A DNA stretch of 64,000 nt from Clostridium sp. OS1-26. GTDB taxonomy: Bacteria > Bacillota > Clostridia > Clostridiales > Clostridiaceae. Numbering within the stretch: the stretch's first letter is position 1; each line of letters begins with the position of its first letter. The stretch lies in NCBI RefSeq assembly GCF_030915445.1, contig NZ_CP133264.1:62001-126000 (forward strand). Direction: 5' to 3'. The position numbers and the translations under genes were made by a program. This document shows, piece after piece, positions 1 to 9,444 of this stretch. The notes below the pieces were generated by a model. It saw only the letters and a list, made by a program, of their open reading frames with translations, was not told the origin of the DNA and did no database searches.

Positions 1-264
1 AGTTTTGAATTTTCCATCTTTATTAACATAGTCAAATTTAGCTGAAGCGATTTTTCCATCCTTTACTTCCATCTCTGCAAATGGCTTCCATCCTCTTTCA
101 TCGAAGTCTGAAGCCTCAGCCTTGTAATTTCCATCTTTAAAAGCTGCTTGAGTAGTTGAATTTGAATTAGCAGGTGCTGCTTCTTTCTTTTCACCGCATC
201 CAGCTAGTAAACCTGTACTTATAATTACCGATGCTAATAAACCTAATAAAAACTTTTTTTTCAT
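1..264 (-). CDS. pplA: PplA-like FMN-binding-type surface lipoprotein (3' end cut by window edge)
   Basis: The first 88 codons are present. A type II signal peptide is plain: Lys2-4, a hydrophobic stretch and lipobox L-L-A-G-C with the lipidated Cys at residue 23. An Ala/Ser/Asn-rich linker follows, then a segment with the motifs FKDGNYKAEA and GWKPFAEMEVKDGKI, typical of small FMN-bind-associated lipoproteins. The ATG has a GGGGGA ribosome site. It is divergent from an Ndh2-type NADH dehydrogenase gene. In Listeria, PplA is the flavinylated lipoprotein that carries electrons out of the cell in flavin-based extracellular electron transfer, and that context supports the call. The FMN attachment motif is not visible in the part present, so this could be a related unflavinylated lipoprotein. 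Confidence 0.6.
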   Translation of the reverse strand, partial: MKKKFLLGLLASVIISTGLLAGCGEKKEAAPANSNSTTQAAFKDGNYKAEASDFDERGWKPFAEMEVKDGKIASAKFDYVNKDGKFKT

Positions 265-602
265 AATGCATTCCCCCATATTAATATATTAAATATTAAA
301 ACATTATTAGAATTTTTGGACAATCTAATTATACTACATTTGAACAATATTGTATATGTTTTACAAGGTTATAATAACCTAATTTTCGTAATTAAATTAA
401 TTTTAGTTATAATTATCAAAAAATTTATCCATTCAATTGATTAAATTTGCTATTAAATTACATGTTTAGTTAATTTATAACAAATAATTCCTCTTATATC
501 ATCAATAACACATATGGACATATTATGGATTTAGATATAAAATCTTATTATAGATTAATTTACATTTCGACCAAATTATGTGGTATTACAAGGGGGTATC
601 TT
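265..602. promoter_or_regulatory. Divergent intergenic region between the lipoprotein and ndh2 genes
   Basis: About 340 bases of AT-rich DNA separate two divergent starts and must hold both promoters. No clear operator or riboswitch was recognised. An in-frame ATG at 525 could lengthen ndh2, but it has no ribosome site. Confidence 0.35.
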
Positions 603-2531
603 ATGTTTAATGATTCGAAAATACTTATTTTAGGTGCTGGATACGGTGGTGTAAGAGTAGCAAAAAAACTAGCTAAAAAATACAAAAAAAATCCTAATGT
701 AGAAATTACACTAATTGATAAAAATCCATTCCACACTTTGATGACAGAACTTCACGAGGTTGCTGGAGGGAGAGTTGAACCAGAATCTGTACAAATTGAG
801 TTAAGTAAAATATTCCACAAAACAAAGGTAAAGGTAGTTACCGATTATATTACTAAAGTAGATACTGATAAAAAAATTGTAACTACTACTTTTGGAGAAT
901 ATAATTATGATTACCTGGTAATAGGCACTGGCTCTGAACCAGCATTCTTTAACGTTCCAGGTGTAAAAGAAAATGGTTTTACACTTTGGTCCTTTGAAGA
1001 TGCAATTCGTATAAGAGAGCATGTACATTCAATGTTCTCAAATGCAGCAAAAGAAAGAGATGAAAACAAAAGAAAGGAACTTCTTACTTTTACAATAGCA
1101 GGTTCTGGCTTTACTGGAATCGAAATGGTTGGAGAGCTTCTTGAATGGAAAAGTAAGCTATCAAAAGATTACAATGTAGATGAAAAAGAGGTTAGAATTT
1201 TAGTTGTGGAAGCCATGTCTACAATTTTGAATATGCTAGATCGTAAACAGGCTAATAAAGCTGAGAAATATATGTTTAAGCATAAAATAGACCTAATAAA
1301 GGATTCACCTATTGTTGAAGTAACATCAAATTCTATAAAACTTAAAAATGGAGATGAAATTTCAACTAAAACTCTTATTTGGACCTGTGGTATACAAGCT
1401 AATCAACAGTCCTCTGAATATGGTCTAGAAAGTGGAAAAGCGGGCAGACTAGTTACAAATGAATATATGCAAGCAATGGGAAAAGAAGATGTATTTGTAG
1501 TTGGAGATATTTCTTACTATGAGGAAGAACCGGGTAAAGGAAATCCTCAAATAGTTGAAGCAGCAATGCACACTGGAGACACAATAGCGAATAATATATC
1601 TGCATTACTAGAATCTAAAAAATTAACTAAATTTAAACCAAAATATCACGGTTTTATGGTCTCTATTGGTGGAAGATACTGTGTAGCAAACCTTTCAGGA
1701 TTTAAATTATCTGGATTCTTTGCTATGGTTATGAAACACTTAGTTAACCTTCATTACCTATGGGGAGTAAATGGGATAAATGCTTGTTATCATTACTTAG
1801 TACATGAATTTTTCTCAATTAAAGATAAACGAAGTATAATGAGAGGGCATCTATCATCAAAAGGAAACCGACTATGGCTTATACCTCTTAGATTATTTAT
1901 AGGGTCCCTTTGGGTATTAGAAGGCTTAAAGAAATTTGTTGGCGAAAGTACCTGGGCTAAAAAAGGACTTCAATCTATATTATCTGGACCTGGTCCTGAT
2001 AGCTGGATTAAATCCGGAAATATAAAACTTCCTTTTGAATGGTTAGCTTCTGCTGCTAACTCAGGAGCTTCAGAATATGTTAAAAGTGCTGATGCAGCTG
2101 CACAAACTGCTTCTGCTCAACCAATACCTATATTAAGTCATATGCCAGGCTTTTATAAATTCTTGATGAATATAATGATACCTAATCCTGATATTGCAAT
2201 TTGGTTTCAAAGAATGGTTGTATTTACGGAAATATGTATTGGATTAGCTTTACTTGCAGGATTATTTACATTTTTAGCAAGTGCCGCTTCTGCCTTTTTA
2301 GTTGTTAACTTTGTACTTTCTGCTATGGCAGGATGGGATATACTATGGTACTTCTTCGGCGCTATTGCATTAATGTCTGGAGCTGGAAGAACCTTTGGTT
2401 TAGATTATTGGGTAATGCCATGGATAAGTGAACAATCGAGTAAATGGTGGCTCGGAAAAAGAATACCTGTTTATAATCAAGAGCTACAAGTTAAAGAATT
2501 TATATCCCATAAAGAAAGTATAAACTCGTAG
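603..2531 (+). CDS. ndh2: Type II NADH dehydrogenase fused to a C-terminal DoxX-like membrane domain (Ndh2 of FLEET systems)
   Basis: Predicted 642 aa. The start at 603 follows an AAGGGGG ribosome site; the upstream in-frame ATG at 525 has none. The N-terminal two-thirds is a pyridine-nucleotide disulfide oxidoreductase: FAD-binding GAGYGG at residues 11-16, NADH-binding GSGFTG at 167-172, and a second FAD motif (VFVVGD) later. After about residue 400 there are several hydrophobic helices resembling DoxX. This fused architecture is known from the NDH-2 dedicated to flavin-based extracellular electron transfer, which passes NADH electrons to a demethylmenaquinone pool; ordinary respiratory NDH-2 is shorter. 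The downstream prenyl synthase gene is 34 bases away and probably co-transcribed. Confidence 0.85.
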   Translation: MFNDSKILILGAGYGGVRVAKKLAKKYKKNPNVEITLIDKNPFHTLMTELHEVAGGRVEPESVQIELSKIFHKTKVKVVTDYITKVDTDKKIVTTTFGEYNYDYLVIGTGSEPAFFNVPGVKENGFTLWSFEDAIRIREHVHSMFSNAAKERDENKRKELLTFTIAGSGFTGIEMVGELLEWKSKLSKDYNVDEKEVRILVVEAMSTILNMLDRKQANKAEKYMFKHKIDLIKDSPIVEVTSNSIKLKNGDEISTKTLIWTCGIQANQQSSEYGLESGKAGRLVTNEYMQAMGKEDVFVVGDISYYEEEPGKGNPQIVEAAMHTGDTIANNISALLESKKLTKFKPKYHGFMVSIGGRYCVANLSGFKLSGFFAMVMKHLVNLHYLWGVNGINACYHYLVHEFFSIKDKRSIMRGHLSSKGNRLWLIPLRLFIGSLWVLEGLKKFVGESTWAKKGLQSILSGPGPDSWIKSGNIKLPFEWLASAANSGASEYVKSADAAAQTASAQPIPILSHMPGFYKFLMNIMIPNPDIAIWFQRMVVFTEICIGLALLAGLFTFLASAASAFLVVNFVLSAMAGWDILWYFFGAIALMSGAGRTFGLDYWVMPWISEQSSKWWLGKRIPVYNQELQVKEFISHKESINS

Positions 2532-2565
2532 TTAAAAATAATCACTAGATTTGAGGAATAATCTT

Positions 2566-3531
2566 ATGGATAAAATATGGAATAAATATGACGATGTAAG
2601 TAATGAGCTAAAAGCTGTAGTTTCTTTAATGGAAAGTAATATTAAATGTAAAGATAAAAAAATAGAAAATTCTATAAAGGAATTAATTCACTCTGGCGGA
2701 AAGCTACTAAGACCTGCTTTTGTTATAATATCTTCCCATTTTGGCAGCTATAATCCTAAGAAAGCAATACCTTTAGCAGCTGCCGTTGAAATGCTTCATA
2801 TGGCAACTTTAGTTCATGATGATATTATCGACGATGCTAAGCTTAGAAGGGGGCAAGAGACTATTCAATCAAAATACGGAAAAGATTACGCAGTATATAT
2901 AGGTGATTTTCTTTTCTGTGTATGTTTCAAAATTTTAGCTTCTTCTACGACCTTAGAAAACATTAAAATAGATAGTAATTCTATGTCGAGAATTTGTTTG
3001 GGTGAAATAGATCAGTTTAACTCGAGATTTGATAGTACTCTTTCGGTCAGGAATTACTTAAATAGAATTTCCGGAAAAACCGCTGAGTTATTTTCACTGT
3101 CATTATATATCGGTGCCGCAGAAAGTGGTTGTGCTGATGCCCTTTGCAAAAGATTTTGGCATATAGGTCATAATATAGGCATGGCATTTCAAATAATCGA
3201 TGACATATTAGACTATACAGGCTCTAATGATTCAATAAAAAAATCTGCCGCAGTTGACATAAAGCAAGGAATATTTACTTTACCCTTTATCTATGCCGCC
3301 CGAAAAAACAAAAGTTCCTTTATTCCATATCTAGAAAAACAAATTTTTTCAGATAAAGATGTTATGGATCTTATGCTTTTAGTAAACAAATATAATGGCA
3401 TAAATAGTGCAAAACAACTTGCACATAAATATACTGAAAAAGCTTTTAAACTAATCAATAAACTGCCAGAAAACCCATATAAAATAGTTTTAAATGAAGT
3501 TACTGAATATCTTCTTAAAAGAACTTATTAA
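2566..3531 (+). CDS. dmkB: Polyprenyl diphosphate synthase (DmkB-like, quinone side chain)
   Basis: Predicted 321 aa trans-isoprenyl diphosphate synthase. Both aspartate-rich motifs are visible: HDDIIDDAKLRRG (first, binding the allylic substrate via Mg2+) and IIDDILDY (second). The GGKLLRPAF segment near residue 45 is also typical. The ATG at 2566 follows a GAGGA site; a TTG 15 bases upstream is possible but less likely. It is tightly linked to ndh2, as in Listeria FLEET loci where dmkB makes the side chain of a dedicated demethylmenaquinone. The family assignment is firm. The link to a dedicated quinone is inferred from context, and no menA-type prenyltransferase is in the window. Confidence 0.8.
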   Translation: MDKIWNKYDDVSNELKAVVSLMESNIKCKDKKIENSIKELIHSGGKLLRPAFVIISSHFGSYNPKKAIPLAAAVEMLHMATLVHDDIIDDAKLRRGQETIQSKYGKDYAVYIGDFLFCVCFKILASSTTLENIKIDSNSMSRICLGEIDQFNSRFDSTLSVRNYLNRISGKTAELFSLSLYIGAAESGCADALCKRFWHIGHNIGMAFQIIDDILDYTGSNDSIKKSAAVDIKQGIFTLPFIYAARKNKSSFIPYLEKQIFSDKDVMDLMLLVNKYNGINSAKQLAHKYTEKAFKLINKLPENPYKIVLNEVTEYLLKRTY

Positions 3532-3537
3532 AAAATG

Positions 3538-3575
3538 GAGCAGCCAATATATTACTATATTGGTCGCTCTTTCTT
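3538..3575 (+). terminator. Rho-independent terminator after dmkB
   Basis: An imperfect 14-bp stem (GAGCAGCCAATATA against TATATTGGTCGCTC) is followed by TTTCTT, directly after the dmkB stop codon. Confidence 0.75.
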
Positions 3576-3703
3576 ATATTTAAAATGAATAACATCAGGC
3601 TCATTAGCATATGCTTAAATTCCTATTAACAACTTTAAAAAATTAGCATTTAATAGCTGTTCATATGCATATATTTTATTGAAACAAATGATTGGAGGTT
3701 GCT

Positions 3704-4162
3704 ATGAACAAGAAGATTATTGCTGTAGGTAATATAGTCATGTGTGACGATGGAATAGGTGTAAAAATCGCCGAACTTTTGCACCATGATTTTAAGCTAT
3801 TGGGATTTGAAACGGTAATTGGTGAAACAAATATAGAATATTGTATGGATAAAATAAGAAACGACGATTTTTTAGTAGTTCTAGATTCAAGCTATTACGA
3901 TATTGAACCTGGAACTGTTACTGTAACTCCATTAGAACAAATCGATCCTGATACTTTACATTTTTCACAAAACACATTGACTTTATTAGAGCTAATAAAG
4001 TTGTATAATAAAAAAATTTCGGGCTTTCTTATATCTGTTGAAGCTTCCGAAATATATTTTAATCCTGACCTTAGTGAAGATTTGAAGGTAAGATTTCGTG
4101 ATATATGTAATCACTGTCTAAATTATGTTACTATAATTAATAAACTAAGGACTACATCCTAA
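3704..4162 (+). CDS. Hydrogenase maturation protease (HycI/HyaD family)
   Basis: Predicted 152 aa. The N-terminus reads KIIAVGNIVMCDDGIGVKIAE, the GN-x-M-x-DDG-x-G signature of the endopeptidases that clip the C-terminal tail of NiFe hydrogenase large subunits after nickel insertion. The Asp after the GN motif would bind nickel, as would a later Asp/His; VVLDSSYYDIEPG fits the second conserved region. The ATG at 3704 follows a TTGGAGG site. No NiFe hydrogenase structural gene lies in the window, so the partner enzyme is elsewhere. Such orphan proteases are common in clostridia. Confidence 0.8.
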   Translation: MNKKIIAVGNIVMCDDGIGVKIAELLHHDFKLLGFETVIGETNIEYCMDKIRNDDFLVVLDSSYYDIEPGTVTVTPLEQIDPDTLHFSQNTLTLLELIKLYNKKISGFLISVEASEIYFNPDLSEDLKVRFRDICNHCLNYVTIINKLRTTS

Positions 4163-4218
4163 AGCTATAATTTTTTTAACATTGCTTCGAAATTTTTATA
4201 GATATTCAACTTAAGTAT

Positions 4219-4355
4219 TTGACTTATTAGCGGTATTCATAGGGGTACCTCTTCTGTACTGTTAATAATTTTAGTTATCTCTAAGGCTTGCTGCTAACAT
4301 AAAATCATTAAATGTACTGTCAGATGTACCCCTATGAATACCTTAGTTAAGTCAA
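4219..4355. repeat. Palindromic element, module A, copy 1
   Basis: A 17-base arm GGTATTCATAGGGGTAC at 4232-4248 is the exact reverse complement of 4326-4342. Outside it, TTGACTTA (4219-4226) pairs with TAAGTCAA (4348-4355). The interior has no reading frame. It lies in the 516-base gene-free stretch between the hydrogenase protease and hisE and is followed directly by module B. A shorter version with the same outer arms is at 44628-44687. Confidence 0.8.
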
Positions 4356-4390
4356 TTATCAAAGTTAGATATCTATCAGAAAAGTAACTA

Positions 4391-4618
4391 GAAAGTTAGA
4401 TTATACAGAGGGATATGTTTCCAAAGCTGAAGTAGATTTAAAAACTTTGTGCCAGTCTTAGTGAAGGGTTTTAAGAGAACCTTAGAACTTTAGAGTTGTT
4501 TGAGCGCAGCGAGTTCTCGAAAGTTCTTAGGTTGTCTTGAAACACAAGCTTTAGACTGGCTAAAAGTTTTTAACGTGCTGAAGCTTGGAAACATAGCACG
4601 GCGTATAATCTAACTTTC
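4391..4618. repeat. Palindromic element, module B, copy 1
   Basis: Outer arms GAAAGTTAGATTATAC (4391-4406) and GTATAATCTAACTTTC (4603-4618) are exact inverted repeats of 16 bases. Inner arms around ATGTTTCCAAAGCTGAAG and CTTGGAAACAT continue the stem imperfectly. The right part (4553-4620) is near-identical to 44764-44831. It could also terminate the his operon, whose last gene ends at 4679 on the minus strand. Confidence 0.8.
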
Positions 4619-4678
4619 AGCCTAATGCTATATATAGGGTCTTATGTCACATAATTTTTATTTCACGAAATGTAGGTT

Positions 4679-5014
4679 TTAATGAATTCCTTCTACTGAT
4701 TTTCTCTCTGGTTTTTTGTTGCATATTTTTTGCCTTCTTTTTTCAAGCTCTGTTACTATATCATCAATAGTTATATCTTGATATGCCATTAATACTAATA
4801 GATGATAAATTAAGTCACAGGTTTCATATACGACTTCGTCTTTATCATTATTTTTGCTCCCTATTATAACCTCAGCACTTTCTTCGCCAATTTTCTTTAG
4901 TATTTTATCTATGCCCTCACTAAAAAGATAACTTGTGTAAGAGCCTTCTATAGGATCCTTTTTTCTTTCTTGTATTACCTCGTAAAGTTGTTCTACAATA
5001 TTTTTTAATTCCAT
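4679..5014 (-). CDS. hisE: Phosphoribosyl-ATP pyrophosphatase
   Basis: Predicted 111 aa. It hydrolyses phosphoribosyl-ATP to phosphoribosyl-AMP, the second step of histidine synthesis. The family motif KKIGEESAEVIIGSK and the later EVVYETCDLIYHLLVL supply the metal-binding acidic residues of the MazG-like all-alpha fold. It is the last gene of the operon and is separate from hisI, 16 bases away, rather than fused as in enterobacteria. The ATG has an AGGGGGTTG ribosome site. Confidence 0.93.
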   Translation of the reverse strand: MELKNIVEQLYEVIQERKKDPIEGSYTSYLFSEGIDKILKKIGEESAEVIIGSKNNDKDEVVYETCDLIYHLLVLMAYQDITIDDIVTELEKRRQKICNKKPERKSVEGIH

Positions 5015-5030
5015 TAATACAACCCCCTAT

Positions 5031-5378
5031 TTATATAATATTTCTATAAAAACAGCTTTTACTTCCAGTATGGCAAGCTGCTCCTATTTGATTAACTTTT
5101 ATAAGTAAAGTATCTCCATCGCAGTCTAAACTAATATTTTTTACATATTGAAAATGTCCCGATGTTGCTCCTTTATTCCAAAACTCCTGTCTCGATCTAC
5201 TCCAGAACCAAGTTGTTCCTGTCTCTATAGTTTTCTTTAAAGATTCTTCGTTCATATATGCAAGCATTAACACTTCTCCACTTTTAAAATCTTGAATAAT
5301 TGTCGGAATTAAACCTTTAGCAAAATCTACTTCTTTTAATATTTCTATATTTACATTATTTAATTCTACATTTTCCAT
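5031..5378 (-). CDS. hisI: Phosphoribosyl-AMP cyclohydrolase
   Basis: Predicted 115 aa. It opens the adenine ring of phosphoribosyl-AMP, the third step of the pathway. Visible motifs are [30 protein letters not shown] and [22 protein letters not shown], which hold the zinc-binding cysteines and the magnesium-binding aspartates. It lies between hisF (96 bases upstream) and hisE. Confidence 0.94.
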   Translation of the reverse strand: MENVELNNVNIEILKEVDFAKGLIPTIIQDFKSGEVLMLAYMNEESLKKTIETGTTWFWSRSRQEFWNKGATSGHFQYVKNISLDCDGDTLLIKVNQIGAACHTGSKSCFYRNII

Positions 5379-5474
5379 ATTTATTACCTTTCTGCATTCA
5401 TCACCTGTATAATGCCCTACCTGCTACAATGAGAGTTAGTCATTACTATTAGCTGAATTTATTAATAAAATCCT

Positions 5475-6236
5475 TTATAATCTTACTTCAACTGATTTTT
5501 CTTTAAGATAATTTTTAACCTGAGATATACTCAATTCTCTATAATGAAAAAGTGAAGCTGCTAACGCTGCATCTGCTCCAGTTTCTTCAAACACATCATA
5601 GAAGTGCTCTAATTTCCCACAACCACCTGAAGCTATGACTGGAATATTGCAAGACTCTACTACTGCCTTTGTAAATTCTATATCGTAACCATTTTTTGTT
5701 CCGTCTGCATCCATACTTGTTAAAAGTATTTCTCCAGCACCTAAAGCTTCAACCTTTTTTACCCATTCTAAAGCATCAAATCCTGTATCTATTCTCCCAC
5801 CATTTATAACTACATTCCAACCAGAACCATCTTCTCTTTTCCTTCCATCTATGGCAACCACTACGCATTGACTCCCAAATCTTTCAGCTGCTCTTTTAAC
5901 AAGTTCTGGATCTCTTATGGCTGCTGAATTTACGGATATTTTATCTGCACCAGCTCTTAATATATCCTTAAAATCCTCCAAAGTTCTTATGCCGCCTCCA
6001 ACAGTAAGAGGAATAAAAACTTTTTCAGCGGTTCTTTTAACTACATCAATCATTGTGTTTCTTCCTTCATGAGTAGCAGTTATATCTAGAAAAACTATTT
6101 CATCTGCTCCCTCTCGGTTATAAAAATCTGCTATCTCAACAGGATTACCAACATCCTTTAAGTTAACAAAATTTACTCCTTTAACAACTCTTCCCATATT
6201 AACATCAAGGCAAGGTATTATTCTTTTTGTAAGCAA
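5475..6236 (-). CDS. hisF: Imidazole glycerol phosphate synthase, cyclase subunit
   Basis: Predicted 253 aa TIM barrel that joins ammonia from HisH to PRFAR, giving imidazole glycerol phosphate and AICAR. The N-terminus [20 protein letters not shown] carries the catalytic Asp, and VVVAIDGRK the second. Paired phosphate sites GGGIR and ASGGCG are present. Translation seems to start at a TTG after a GGAGAGAGG site. hisC lies between hisA and hisF. Confidence 0.95.
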   Translation of the reverse strand: MLTKRIIPCLDVNMGRVVKGVNFVNLKDVGNPVEIADFYNREGADEIVFLDITATHEGRNTMIDVVKRTAEKVFIPLTVGGGIRTLEDFKDILRAGADKISVNSAAIRDPELVKRAAERFGSQCVVVAIDGRKREDGSGWNVVINGGRIDTGFDALEWVKKVEALGAGEILLTSMDADGTKNGYDIEFTKAVVESCNIPVIASGGCGKLEHFYDVFEETGADAALAASLFHYRELSISQVKNYLKEKSVEVRL

Positions 6237-6343
6237 ACTCTACACCTCTCTCCATACTTTATACTTAAGTAACCTTCCTAACAACAGAACCCTATGATTA
6301 GATCCTTCGTTGAAACTATCTTTAACTACAAGAATTGAGTCAC

Positions 6344-7414
6344 CTAGCCCTTAAGTTCATCTATAATTTCTTTGACTTTTTCTACAAAAAAATCCATGTC
6401 TTCATCTGATCCTATACTAATTCTTAAATAATTATTTATTCTATCTTTATTAAAAAATCTTACTAATACACCTTTTTCTCTTAGTTTAGTAAAAAGTTCT
6501 TTTGCAGAACATGTAGAATGAGATACAAAAATAAAATTAGCTTTTGAAGGCACAACATTAAAACCAAGTATCATTAATTTTTCAATAACTTTTTCTCTTG
6601 TATTTATTATTTTTGATACACATTCTTTAAAATATTCTTCATCCTTTATTGCTTCTACTGCAGCTATGGCAGCAACCCTGTCTATTGTATAAGAATTAAA
6701 GGAATTTTTTATTCTATTTAGCCCATCTATAAGCTCCTCTTGACCAAGGGCAAATCCTAAGCGAATTCCTGCTAAGGAACGAGATTTGGATAAAGTTTGT
6801 ATTACTAAAAGATTTGTGTAGTCCTTTATAAGACTCACTACTGAAGTTCCTCCAAAATCTATGTATGCTTCATCAATTATAACTACTTTATTAGAGTTAT
6901 AATCTAAAATCTTTTTTATTGATGCTATATCCAAGCATTTCGCTGTTGGTGCATTAGGATTAGGAATTACAATCCCACCATTTTTAGCCATAAACTCATC
7001 AATAGGTATAGAAAAATCCTCTTTTAATTTTGCAAGCTTATAATTTATATTATATAAATCTGCGTAAACCGGGTAAAAACTATAGCTTATATCCGGGAAA
7101 ATTATAGTTTCATTGGTATTAAAAAATGCTAAGAATGACAATGCTAAAATCTCATCTGAACCATTACCTATAAAAACTTGATTTCTATCTAAGTTATAGT
7201 ACTTTGCAATAGTTTCACTTAATTCATCACAATTAGGATCTGGATAGAGTCTTAAATCTGCATTTGCTGCATTTCTTATTGCTTCTAAAACCTTTGGCGA
7301 TGGTGGATATGGATTCTCATTGGTATTTAATTTTACATACTTTTTATCCTTTGGCTGTTCACCGCAAACATAAGGTTCTATGCTTTTGGTGATTTCACTC
7401 CAATACTTACTCAT
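6344..7414 (-). CDS. hisC: Histidinol-phosphate aminotransferase
   Basis: Predicted 356 aa fold-type I PLP enzyme that converts imidazole-acetol phosphate to histidinol phosphate. Visible features are KLNTNENPYPPSP at the N-terminus, IGNGSDEIL, NPNAPTAK, IIDEAYIDF and the PLP-lysine motif TLSKSRSLAGIRLGF. The ATG at 7414 follows an AAGGTGTG site. It lies between hisA and hisF, an unusual operon position, which supports the HisC assignment over a general aromatic aminotransferase. Confidence 0.93.
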   Translation of the reverse strand: MSKYWSEITKSIEPYVCGEQPKDKKYVKLNTNENPYPPSPKVLEAIRNAANADLRLYPDPNCDELSETIAKYYNLDRNQVFIGNGSDEILALSFLAFFNTNETIIFPDISYSFYPVYADLYNINYKLAKLKEDFSIPIDEFMAKNGGIVIPNPNAPTAKCLDIASIKKILDYNSNKVVIIDEAYIDFGGTSVVSLIKDYTNLLVIQTLSKSRSLAGIRLGFALGQEELIDGLNRIKNSFNSYTIDRVAAIAAVEAIKDEEYFKECVSKIINTREKVIEKLMILGFNVVPSKANFIFVSHSTCSAKELFTKLREKGVLVRFFNKDRINNYLRISIGSDEDMDFFVEKVKEIIDELKG

Positions 7415-7466
7415 TATTAACACACACCTTCTACTTTGATCTTTTTCACCAACTTAATTTAAATAA

Positions 7467-8180
7467 TTATCTACATTCCTCTATAGCTTCTTTTAAATCT
7501 ATGTTTCCACAGTATATTGCTTTACCAGTAATAGCTCCATAAATACCCATTTTGTTTATAGTTATTAAATCTTCAATATCTTTAATTCCACCTGAAGCTA
7601 TTATATTACAACTTACACTATTCTGAATTTTACCAAGCTGCTCTAAATTAGGTCCCTGAAGAGTACCATCCTTGCTTATATCCGTAAAGATAATAGTCTC
7701 AACCCCTATTTTTTCCATTTCCTTAGCAAAGTCTATATAATCTACATTACTTACATTAAGCCATCCGTTTACTGCAACCTTTTCATTCTTTGCATCTATT
7801 CCTACTGCTAATTTTTCTCCATATTTTTTTACTGCTTCCATTACAAACTGTGGATCTTTTAAAGCAGCTGTTCCAAGTATTACTCTTGATACTCCTGCTT
7901 CAATAAGCATATCTACAGTTTCCATATCTCTAATACCGCCACCAAGCTCTACTGGAATCCCTACTGTTTTAACTACTTCAGATATAACCTTTAGATTTTT
8001 AATCTCTCCATTAAGTGCACCATCTAAATCAACCATGTGGATATATTTTGCCCCACTTTCTTTAAAGCTTATAGCAATCTTTAAAGGATCCTCTCCCACT
8101 ACTTCTGATTCTTCAAACTTTCCTTGATACAATCTAACACATTTGCCATCTCTTAAATCTATAGCCGGAAATATTATCAT
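7467..8180 (-). CDS. hisA: ProFAR isomerase (phosphoribosylformimino-AICAR-P isomerase)
   Basis: Predicted 237 aa TIM barrel that opens the ribose ring of ProFAR by an Amadori rearrangement. The N-terminus [20 protein letters not shown] has the catalytic Asp; the second is in [14 protein letters not shown]. Phosphate-binding glycine loops are GGGIRD and ASGGIKD. The ATG at 8180 overlaps the hisH stop as ATGA, a sign of translational coupling. Confidence 0.95.
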   Translation of the reverse strand: MIIFPAIDLRDGKCVRLYQGKFEESEVVGEDPLKIAISFKESGAKYIHMVDLDGALNGEIKNLKVISEVVKTVGIPVELGGGIRDMETVDMLIEAGVSRVILGTAALKDPQFVMEAVKKYGEKLAVGIDAKNEKVAVNGWLNVSNVDYIDFAKEMEKIGVETIIFTDISKDGTLQGPNLEQLGKIQNSVSCNIIASGGIKDIEDLITINKMGIYGAITGKAIYCGNIDLKEAIEECR

Positions 8181-8794
8181 TTTATCAACTCCCAAAAATT
8201 TTTTAACATTTGCATTCCAGGTTCTCCACTTTTTTCGGGATGAAATTGAAGTCCAAATACATTACCCTTGCTAACTACTGCTGGAGTATCAATGTCATAA
8301 AAGCTGTGTGCATTAAGTACTCCTTCTTCCTCAATTTGTGCATAAAAAGAATGTACAAAATATACGTAGCTGCCTTCTTCAACATCTTCTAATATTTCAC
8401 AAGGTTTATCTATAATAAGGTCATTCCAACCCATATGAGGTATTTTTAAATCAACCTCAAACTTTTTAATCTTTCCTTTTAAAAATCCAAGACCTTCTGT
8501 TATCCTAACCTCTTCACTTTCTTCAAATAAAAGCTGCATTCCGAGGCATATCCCCATAAGAGGAGTTTCGTTTTTAACAGCTTCCTTTAATACTTTATCA
8601 AGACCTAACTTTTTTATATTTTCTATAGCATCTGGAAATGCTCCCACACCAGGTAATAATATCCCGCTGCTACTCATTATTTCTTCCCCATTATCTGTTA
8701 TTTTAGCTTTAGCTCCTATGAACTCAAAAGCTTTTTCAACACTTCTCAAATTTCCCATTCCATAATCTACTATAGATATCTTTTTTTCTTTCAA
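8177..8794 (-). CDS. hisH: Imidazole glycerol phosphate synthase, glutaminase subunit
   Basis: Predicted 205 aa class I glutamine amidotransferase that feeds ammonia to HisF. The nucleophile Cys lies in [14 protein letters not shown], and the His-Glu pair in [10 protein letters not shown]. The N-terminal [12 protein letters not shown] is typical of HisH. The coding end overlaps the hisA start by four bases. Confidence 0.95.
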   Translation of the reverse strand: MKEKKISIVDYGMGNLRSVEKAFEFIGAKAKITDNGEEIMSSSGILLPGVGAFPDAIENIKKLGLDKVLKEAVKNETPLMGICLGMQLLFEESEEVRITEGLGFLKGKIKKFEVDLKIPHMGWNDLIIDKPCEILEDVEEGSYVYFVHSFYAQIEEEGVLNAHSFYDIDTPAVVSKGNVFGLQFHPEKSGEPGMQMLKNFWELIK

Positions 8795-8818
8795 CTTTAT
8801 CCCTCACTTTTTATAGGA

Positions 8819-9412
8819 TTATAGATTTCCCTTTGTAGACATAGCCCCTTTAATTTTTTCATCCTTAATAGTTGCTTCTCTTAAAGCTCTTCCAAGTGCC
8901 TTAAAAAGACCTTCTATCATATGATGAGCATTTTTCCCATAAAGCACTTTTGCATGAAGAGTTATTCCTGCATTAAAAGCTAAGGCTCTAAAAAACTCTT
9001 CTACCATCTCCGTATCCATCTCTCCAACCTTTTCTGAATTAAATTCACCTTCAAAAACTAAATAAGGTCTTCCACTTATATCCATAGATATCATACATAA
9101 GGCTTCGTCCATTGGAACAAAAGCAGTGCCATATCTCTTTATACCCGCCTTATCCCCAAGAGCTTTTTCTATACATTTGCCAAGAGTAATTCCTACATCC
9201 TCTATTGTGTGATGGCAATCTATATAAAGATCACCCTTTGCCTTTACATCTAAATCTAAGATGCCATGTTTGGCAAAAAGTGAAAGCATATGATCGAAAA
9301 AACCAACTCCCGTTTCTATGCTGTAATTTCCTTCTCCATCTAAATTGACTTCTATACTAATATCCGTTTCCTTAGTGGTTCTAGTAATTTCTGCTTTTCT
9401 TATACTTTCCAT
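8819..9412 (-). CDS. hisB: Imidazoleglycerol-phosphate dehydratase
   Basis: Predicted 197 aa monofunctional HisB without the phosphatase domain of the E. coli enzyme. Metal-binding repeats [17 protein letters not shown] and the later [17 protein letters not shown] give the two manganese sites. It removes water from imidazole glycerol phosphate to give imidazole-acetol phosphate. It lies between hisD and hisH on the same strand. Confidence 0.95.
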   Translation of the reverse strand: MESIRKAEITRTTKETDISIEVNLDGEGNYSIETGVGFFDHMLSLFAKHGILDLDVKAKGDLYIDCHHTIEDVGITLGKCIEKALGDKAGIKRYGTAFVPMDEALCMISMDISGRPYLVFEGEFNSEKVGEMDTEMVEEFFRALAFNAGITLHAKVLYGKNAHHMIEGLFKALGRALREATIKDEKIKGAMSTKGNL

Positions 9413-9444
9413 GTATACCTCTCCATTTCTATTGCTCTATACTC

